Assembly (NCBI GenBank): GCA_028565715.1
Contig: JAOXYC010234237.1
Coordinates: 1-10,547, forward strand
Direction: 5' to 3'
DNA: 10,547 bases
From: Phoronis pallida
Taxonomy: Eukaryota > Phoronida > Phoronidae
This document shows positions 1 to 6,800 of the stretch, piece by piece. The translations under genes and the position numbers were made by a program. A model generated the notes under the pieces. That model searched no databases. It was not told the origin of the DNA and worked only from the letters and a program-made list of their open reading frames with translations. How positions within the stretch are numbered: position 1 is the stretch's first letter; every line of letters begins with the position of its first letter.

Positions 1-202
1 AAAACCGTCGCTGAACAAACAGGGTGGTTTAAGATTCAATTTATCAAGCACCTGGAACAGGGCAGTTGACAAGATCAGACCGAAATTACAGCAGGGGGCG
101 CAGTGTGGGTCACGTGGGCAACCACGTGACCAACAATAATACCTTCAGACCAGCCTGAAGACTCCGAGAGGGAGTCGCAGCCGCAGTCCCATCTCAGCAA
201 AT
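1..202 (+). pseudogene. Possible broken or misread exon 2 of the first CTHRC1-type domain
   Basis: This GC-richer stretch ends at a strong donor (AAAT|GTAAGT, GT at 203-204). Ending there in frame 1 leaves phase 1 with base t, which joins the tt at 711-712 as TTT (Phe). That matches the Phe at the same junction in domain B. The length of 202 is the same as the domain-A exon 2, though the true 5' edge is not visible. Frame 1 has TGA stops at 67-69 and 127-129. Segments loosely resemble the expected domain in different frames: GWFKIQFIKHLEQ in frame 1 near the start, and a GAQCGSRGQ string in frame 2 where domain B has GNDCASPGP. It could be a degenerate exon, an assembly error, or not an exon at all. 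The resemblance is weak. Confidence 0.25.
109..130. promoter_or_regulatory. Perfect 9-bp inverted repeat with two CACGTG E-boxes
   Basis: The arms GTCACGTGG (109-117) and CCACGTGAC (122-130) are exact reverse complements around the loop GCAA. Each arm contains the palindrome CACGTG (111-116 and 123-128), the core site of bHLH-leucine-zipper factors such as USF, MYC/MAX and MITF/TFE. Nothing nearby shows that this is a promoter, and it may lie inside a degenerate exon. It could equally be a chance hairpin. Confidence 0.3.
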
Positions 203-570
203 GTAAGTCCAGGAATAGATTTAAAACCCATATTAGTCATGTCAGTTAAGATATATGGTACTAAGCGGGTATATCACACAATTACTCACAGCATTCTTTA
301 CTTCAGGTGTGTATATATATACATAGATAAAATAAAAGGCTAGGGATTTATCATTGTATCAAATAAAACTGTTTTTTATGTATATCCTGTATTTGGATTT
401 TCAGTGATTTTGGTCAATTTTTTAAGTGGTACCGTCATCGTTGTGTTTTAGTTTAAAATCACCCCCTCCCTCATCTCTCCTAACACGTCACGAATTGATA
501 AATGTCAAATGTTAAGCAGTATGTTCTCAGTAGTAAGATTAACCTAAGCGATGAGCTTCACTCGCAATAA
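203..570 (+). other. AT-rich non-coding stretch, probably intron
   Basis: This begins with the donor-like GTAAGT at 203-208 and contains TATATATA-type runs around 309-322. No reading frame resembling the missing first-domain exons was seen. If 1-202 is an exon remnant, this is the start of the intron that ends at 710. Confidence 0.45.
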
Positions 571-572
571 CC

Positions 573-690
573 GATGATGATGCTGATGACGATGACGATG
601 ACGATGACGATGATGATGACGACGACGACGACGATGATGATAGTGATAGAGATGGTGGTGGTGATGATGATGATTATCAGGATGATGATG
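573..690. repeat. Imperfect GAT/GAC trinucleotide array
   Basis: About 118 bp of GATGAT, GATGAC and GACGAC units, with short interruptions such as GTGATAGAGATGGTGGTGGTG near 640-665. It stops about 20 bases before the 3' splice site of the exon at 711, so the usual pyrimidine tract of that acceptor is almost absent. The minus-strand translation is a His-rich string, which is an artefact of the repeat. Confidence 0.9.
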
Positions 691-710
691 AAGATGAAAT
701 TTCATTGCAG

Positions 711-869
711 TTGATGGGATATGCGAGTCAATACCTGCTGGTGACGTCATTATCAAATTCTACGTTGGTCCGTGCGCCACTACCAGCCAAGGTGACGCCC
801 AAACTGGCTGGGGCGGGGGAGTTGGCGCTTCAATTACAGTTGAAGAGAATGATCTTCGACACGCATTTG
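711..869 (+). CDS. Exon: third exon of the first CTHRC1-type domain (phase 1-1)
   Basis: The acceptor is TTCATTGCAG (AG 709-710) and the donor is TTTG|GTGAGT (GT 870-871). The exon gives residues 1-52 plus a split Glu codon. Visible hallmarks are DGIC, the AGDV turn, IIKFYVGPC with a second Cys, QTGW, and the closing strand SITVEEND. These align position for position with the third exons of the two downstream domains: C...AG/TG...YV.(T/P)C...TGW/TCW...(V/L)EE. This is the most upstream exon I can place confidently. The first two exons of its domain are missing. A TTG-initiated open frame across the same bases (705-902) is a shadow in another frame. Confidence 0.85.
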
Positions 870-3800
870 GTGAGTTACGAAGAAAAAGTGTCATTTAAAT
901 AATTGATGGGGATTTTAAGGATTATTTTTGACGGTCTCACGCATACTCAAGGTAAAAACTATATTTTTGTCAAAAATGTCGACGTTCATTTGAAGTAATG
1001 TCAGTTTTCACTGGCCTATACAGACGTCTTTTAATCTTCTCAGCTCAGTTTTTTTTGTGAAAAAAGGTGTGAATAGATTCCTGGTTATAATATTCACTGA
1101 TCGTTTTCGTGGTTGGCGTAAAAATCAAAAGTCTGTTTGCATACGCCTCGATACATGTAGAAGAACAATAGCAAACCTATCTCACATGCCCAATAAATCA
1201 ATGAGTTTTATATATATATATCCTTGCATGGTTTTCTTTCCTTGAAACATACCATCAGTTGTTTTAATATAGCTAAGGTTACGAATATTTGCATGGAGGG
1301 GAAAAGTATTTTTTTCATAGGAACTGCTTGACTGATTCCAACTTTTTTCTACAGAAACTGACTTGCAAACATTCGGTGGCAGCAATGAAGGCCAGGCATG
1401 TAAATTTCCCTTTACATACCGTGGTGAGACGCACTCTTCGTGTACAGCTAACAACCAGGGTAAACTCTGGTGCGCTACTACATCCAGTTATGATAAAGAT
1501 GGATTGTGGGGATATTGTCCAGGTAGATATCTGAAGGCGGGTTCAGTTAACAGTTAGTGACTAGCGAGATCTGTGCTAGTCTTTGCCGTTGGGTGGACAA
1601 CCTAGGCGAGATCTCGCTAGTGCTCGCATACATGTATTACATTTGCTGTTGAGTGGACAACCTAGGCGAGATCTCGCAAGTACTCTCATATTACATACAA
1701 GGAAAAGGTACTTTCCTGGATTTCTAAGATGAGTTGACAAGGGAACTGATGTGGGTAAAGATTCTATGACTTTTTGCATTTGCTATAATTTGGACAAGTT
1801 TCTGTATAAAAATAGTTTTAAAAACAATGTTGAATTGATCTATGATCAACTTAATTAAAAACTCCTTTGTTTCATTTAGATAAGACGGTCGAAAGGCTAT
1901 GCAAACTTTACTTCGATGAATCTTTGTAGCTGGTTCAATGGCGGAAAATTGGTGAGGGGGCCAGGCAAAATACTAGCCGCAAGTGAAATCGTTGTTGAGC
2001 CAGTGCTTTCACTGGCCTAGTTGGCGAGTGGAATCACTGTCTCAGTCTTCAATTTCGTGAGAAAGTAAAGTCAATGTGACTGTTACTGGTCGAGTGGGAA
2101 GTATACAACTTGCAATGTTCTCATTATGCATGGCCTTTCTTCCCGTGACCTGGATTGTTCAGTATCCATGGTCGCCGTCGAGCCCGGGCCGTCGAGTCAC
2201 TACTTAGCGGACGACTATTCAATAGACCAGCCACAGAAGAATATTAGATTAAAGCAAAGAGGATAGAATATGGAGGATTGACAGCCCGTTCCCGCGTTTT
2301 CACTAAAGATGCGCAAGGATCTTCCTCGTTAAATTCATTGAGATGCGTTAGGATCGATGCGATAACCAAGGGAACGGTGCGCGCGAACTTGCATGCTGGG
2401 ATATGTTATTAGTTCAAACGTAAGTCGCTAGTTGTAAATGGCTATGTCACGGGTCGTCAAGGAGACGTTTCGTAACATGCGCAGTAGCGTCTGAAATATA
2501 TTTCTATTTGATTTTACTTCACTCGGTCCTCCATGCCTATTCTCTTTGATTAAAGTTAGGCCCTGTATACGGGTCGCGCAAACATGTATTTTTACGCACG
2601 ATTCCTTTGTTTGTTTTCAGGTACCTGTCCTAATCTGTCCAGATTTAATATTAAGCAGTATTCCTTTCTGAGCCATCTTGATACTGACGAGGGTCACTTG
2701 TATGTAAGTACCAACTCCCTATTCCCGTCGCAACTGTATGTATCATTCTGCCATTGACTCCAAGAATTTGAATTCTCTACTTCATTGGTTACAAGTCTAC
2801 TCTGTGCAGGTTTGGTCTACCATTTGTGCATTCAGTCGAGCACAGGTGGTTGTATGGCTGCATCCCCAATGCTTGGGCGGCCCATTTGGTCTGTGGTTAT
2901 GATAGGCTCCCTTTGTGACCAATTCGGTCACTCAAATAGCTGTAAGTTCGACAGGAAACAATTTTTAAACTTACCTTATTTAATTGCGGTCTTCATCAAG
3001 TTAAACCCCTTCCAGAATCTCTTCACTTTTAGACGTACATATGCTCAGCTATCATGGAGCACAGCAGTTGAAGGAATCAGAATGTAAGCTTGTAGCGCTA
3101 ACGCGGCTCAGCTGATTTTGAGAATGTTATTTGAGTGAAAAGTTCCGCAACCTGGGTTAATAATCATTGTAAAGCGCTTTGAATATGAAGCGCTATATAA
3201 GCACCGACATTATTATTATTATTATTATTATTCCTAACTCAATTATGTCCAACAATGAAGCAAACAGACCAATTCCACGTAGTGTTCTAAAAGTGGTTTA
3301 CGGACGAAACGGTGGGCATGGGATTTTTGACACTCACCCCGCAAATGTTACTACCCTTACAGACAACGTATTACTACAAACGAGACCCACACACTGCAAT
3401 CCGGGTATCATACATTGCCAATATTTACATGTATCCCTATGGTAACATTCGGTACTATGTGAAATTCAACGGTCAAGAGTGTACCCGTCCTGGACAAATT
3501 GACGGTAATTGGGGACATGCGAATAGTGCTGTGGTGGACGCTACGCATGACGGAACATCAGGAAGTAAGTGGCCAGTTAGCATTGCTGATGTTTAAGTAA
3601 AACAAGTTGATACAAAGATTGAACTATCTACACTAGTCTGAATGAACTTTTACAATATACGATGTTACAATTTTAGACCGAGAATATGTACAAATGTAGT
3701 TACAAAGGGTAAAGTCATTTTTTATAAGGCAATGGGATTCAAATTGTCAATCAAACGAACATCCATTGTTAACAAATGCACATACTAGTGAATTTCGAGA

Positions 3801-6800
3801 CTCTTTGTAGAAGATTACATCGTTGATTTCCAAATGCAACGAGAATATACAGGTACAATACAAGTTAAACACGAAGGACCAAAGGGAAAACATGTAGGCT
3901 ACTTGTCTTTGAAATAAAAGTTCATTGGTTCCTAGTCGGTTAATTGCAATCACTTTTAATACTTTCGCCTTCTCGGTCAGACGGCTTCGTCAGAAATGGT
4001 GGATTCTGTTGGACTGCGCATGTGACCTAGCGCCGATACTTGAGCGTAGGAATACATTGGGTTGTCGAATCACAATATTATACATGTCCGATAATTGATA
4101 TTGTCCATTTTCTCTGTTCATGGCACGATCTCCAGCTTGCTTAATGTTGCGCCATGATAATTTTGTAAAGCCAGGATCAAGGGAACACTCACTGGTGGGA
4201 CTCCTGATAAGTGCTTTTTAATTTGTCACTGAATTTTAATGATGCATTTTTAACCAATGTTTTATTCTCCTATTATGGAGGTTTTTGAAATAAATAAATA
4301 AATAAATATAGAGACTTTCTCTAATCCATCTAGTTTCACTATTGTTATCATGGTCAAATATTTGAGTATTGTCCCAATCAATGATGTGATTGTTCATGAC
4401 ACTATGATCAGTGACAGATGACTTATTAAACATATGTTCGAATGTCTCTGAGACAAGATGTCAACCTCATGTTTATGTTCAGAAAGTCTAGTTGATAATT
4501 TCATACCAGTCTCTACCATATAGACTTTATTGCAATTTGAACAGATGAAACCAGTCAAATGAATCTATTTAGTGTTATGTACTTGTCCTGTGGTATAAAT
4601 TTGGAAAATAACGCGATACTGTTAAGATTAGACTCAACTCAGCCAGTCGTTGAAAACGACCGACTGAATCAATCGCGCGCTAATCCAGTATCGCTAAGTA
4701 TATGCGGATGACGTCACTCCGCTTAAACTACTATCGGTAACCCGATCCTACTTTCGGTAGACCCCCCGCGATTGTTACAGTCCCTCGACCTGAGTCGAAG
4801 GGGCTGTAGTAGAGTCTATGTTAAGATCCATAGTTGACGTTTCGGTTTTATTCTGTAATCATCATCAGGTAATATATAATCTCATTGAAAATGAGTTACA
4901 TTATATCCATCCATCAGGGGGAAACATGCTGAGAATTATTTGAATAGACATAGGAGCTATTTCCCTTTACAGTTTTGGTGAACTTCTTAGTGATGATAAT
5001 TGTTCCCTGATGGATGGATATATTGCTCATATTCAATACTGTTATATGATACCTGATCATGATAGTTACAGAATAAAACCGAACTTTCGTGTTATTTTTC
5101 AAACGTATATTGATAATATGGCCAAATTTAAATTAATGAGTTGTGGTATAGTTTATGTGTATTGGATACTGCTAGGACTGAAATTGGATCACCTTCCCAG
5201 CTGATGTGTAATCGAAACCTTGTTTTTTCCAGTTGACGCTATGTGTGATAACATAGGTGCCGGTCGAATAACTGTCGAGTTTTATCTCACTCGCACACAT
5301 GGAACTCCAAACGGTTATACTGGATGGAATCAACAAACCCGAATCATTTTGGAAGAAGTTCGTTACGATTTGGATATCAGTGCAGGTAAGCCCGCCAACT
5401 AAACAATACATTCAGTAATCATCGGGACAATATTCCATTACACAAACAAATATCTTTGATGTAATTAGATTTAAAATATTTGAGGCACTGGTAATCTTCG
5501 AAATATTTTGGCGAAACTAAATGCACATGATCGAGGAGACAGCTATCATTTGCGAACAAAAAGTATCATTGAGGAACCTTTTACCAGGTCTATGGTTCTA
5601 AAGTATCTAGAATCATTCGATTATCGTCATCATCATCGTCATCGTCATCGTCACCGTCACCTTCACCGCCACCGTCATCGTCATCAATTGATGAATTGAA
5701 TTGGGTGAAGCATCGTAACAAGTCTAGAGCCTCTTACAAAATTCTTCATCATCACACATAGTAATATAACCTCTCTGGTTTTTACACGACACACACCGTT
5801 AACCAATAACATCTTAGATGAATAGCCTCCTGGAGTTAGAATAAATGTTTTTTTTGGGTATTTATTGAACGTTAATTTTCTTTACAGTGATGACCCATGA
5901 CGGGTCAGTTCAACGTTTACCAGAATATAACATTCATCAGTACTGGTGGAGGAGCTTGAATGACGGCACAGATAACGGACATATTGCCGCTATTGTACGT
6001 ATTTTCATTTGTCTACATACATAATAAGTACATGTAGCTGCATTCAGCGATAGGATGTGCCAATATCGGCGTCGGCGACGTCAATACCCACATGTTGTGG
6101 ACTCATTTGCTTGAGAACGCTTCTTTAACCAAAACTTTGTATACTTGTTCTTGGCATTGAGAGAACAGCTGCTCTTTGTCAACAGTTGTGCCACCTTGTG
6201 GTATTTTAGTTCCGCCATGTTGATTTGTTGTGTACTTAGCCAGGCATGACATCACTGCAGGAAAACAACTTAAAAAAGCATCCTTACCATGCGAACAAAT
6301 TAAAACAGACGAAAAATGTCAACCCGTGTTGGTTATTGACTAGCAGACAGGCTGAGGCAGTTGGTGTTTTTATTTGTCGTACAATCTTATGTAACCAAAT
6401 TTTGCTTAGTTTACAAAACTGTTAGAAGTGCTTAAAGTTGTTCTTCTCAGTAAAAAGATAATAAATTTGGCTTGTCCGTTGTTTGGAAAACGCCAATAAA
6501 AAGTGAGACACTTTTTCGGACAACAAAACAAGCATTTAAATTTCATATTATATACATGTACGCTATTTTTATTAACAGTCTGTAACATATGTCAAGAAAT
6601 CACCACAGAGCTGGTTAAGCGTAACTTACGACGGTGGCTTACGACAAATGTACTCGTCTTATAACCAACCAGGATGTTCCCGATGGTACATCACTTTCAA
6701 CGGAAACGACTGTGCATCCCCCGGACCCATTAGAACCCTTGTTTATCAAAGACTGTTCCACAACACTGCCGATGGTTTGAATGACAACCAACACCATCAC

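Larger units (their letters stand above)
3960..4870 (-). mobile_element. Degraded Penelope-like retroelement remnant
   Basis: The limits are approximate. Read on the minus strand it shows a CTGATGA...CCGAAAC motif (4868 to 4839), a hairpin-rich stretch, the broken GIY-YIG reading frame (4561 to 4236), then CTGACGA...GGCGAAA (3993 to 3963). Penelope-like elements carry a reverse transcriptase followed by a GIY-YIG endonuclease, and their terminal repeats are known to hold hammerhead ribozyme motifs. The reverse-transcriptase part is absent here. The outer motifs are only suggestive. Confidence 0.45.
3565..5232 (+). other. Long intron within domain A, rich in mobile-element debris
   Basis: At 1668 bp this is the largest intron of the gene. 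The donor is GTAAGTG and the acceptor is TGTTTTTTCCAG. It holds a minus-strand Penelope-like GIY-YIG remnant (4236-4561), an AAAT microsatellite (4288-4308), hairpin sequences at 4613-4694 and 4777-4807, and an 18-bp inverted repeat pair at 4902-5022. Nothing was recognised in 3565-3960. The remaining short open frames are not coding-like. Confidence 0.7.

Noticed and set aside
571-690. Possible CRISPR-like or ordered repeat array
   Set aside because: It is a simple trinucleotide repeat without spacers, in a eukaryotic intron.
544-756. Minus-strand open frame with a His-rich product
   Set aside because: It is a translation of the GAT/GAC array and has no domain or splice context.
1289-1534. 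Open frame overlapping the FN2 exon in a different frame
   Set aside because: It is a shadow of the FN2 exon; the FN2 frame has all family residues and good splice sites.
2802-2913. FN2-like or dermatopontin-like string (FGLPFVHSVEHRWLYGC and following) in another frame
   Set aside because: Cysteine spacing does not fit FN2, the D-R-x-W motif of dermatopontin is incomplete, a stop follows, and the flanking exons splice over it in phase 0.
4839-4868. Calling this an intact hammerhead ribozyme
   Set aside because: The core strings are present, but no stem II forms between CTGATGA and GAAAC and there is no room for stem III; kept only as a suggestive motif.
5508-5699. Plus-strand open frame with a His/Arg-rich product
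   Set aside because: It is a translation of the CATCGT array inside an intron.
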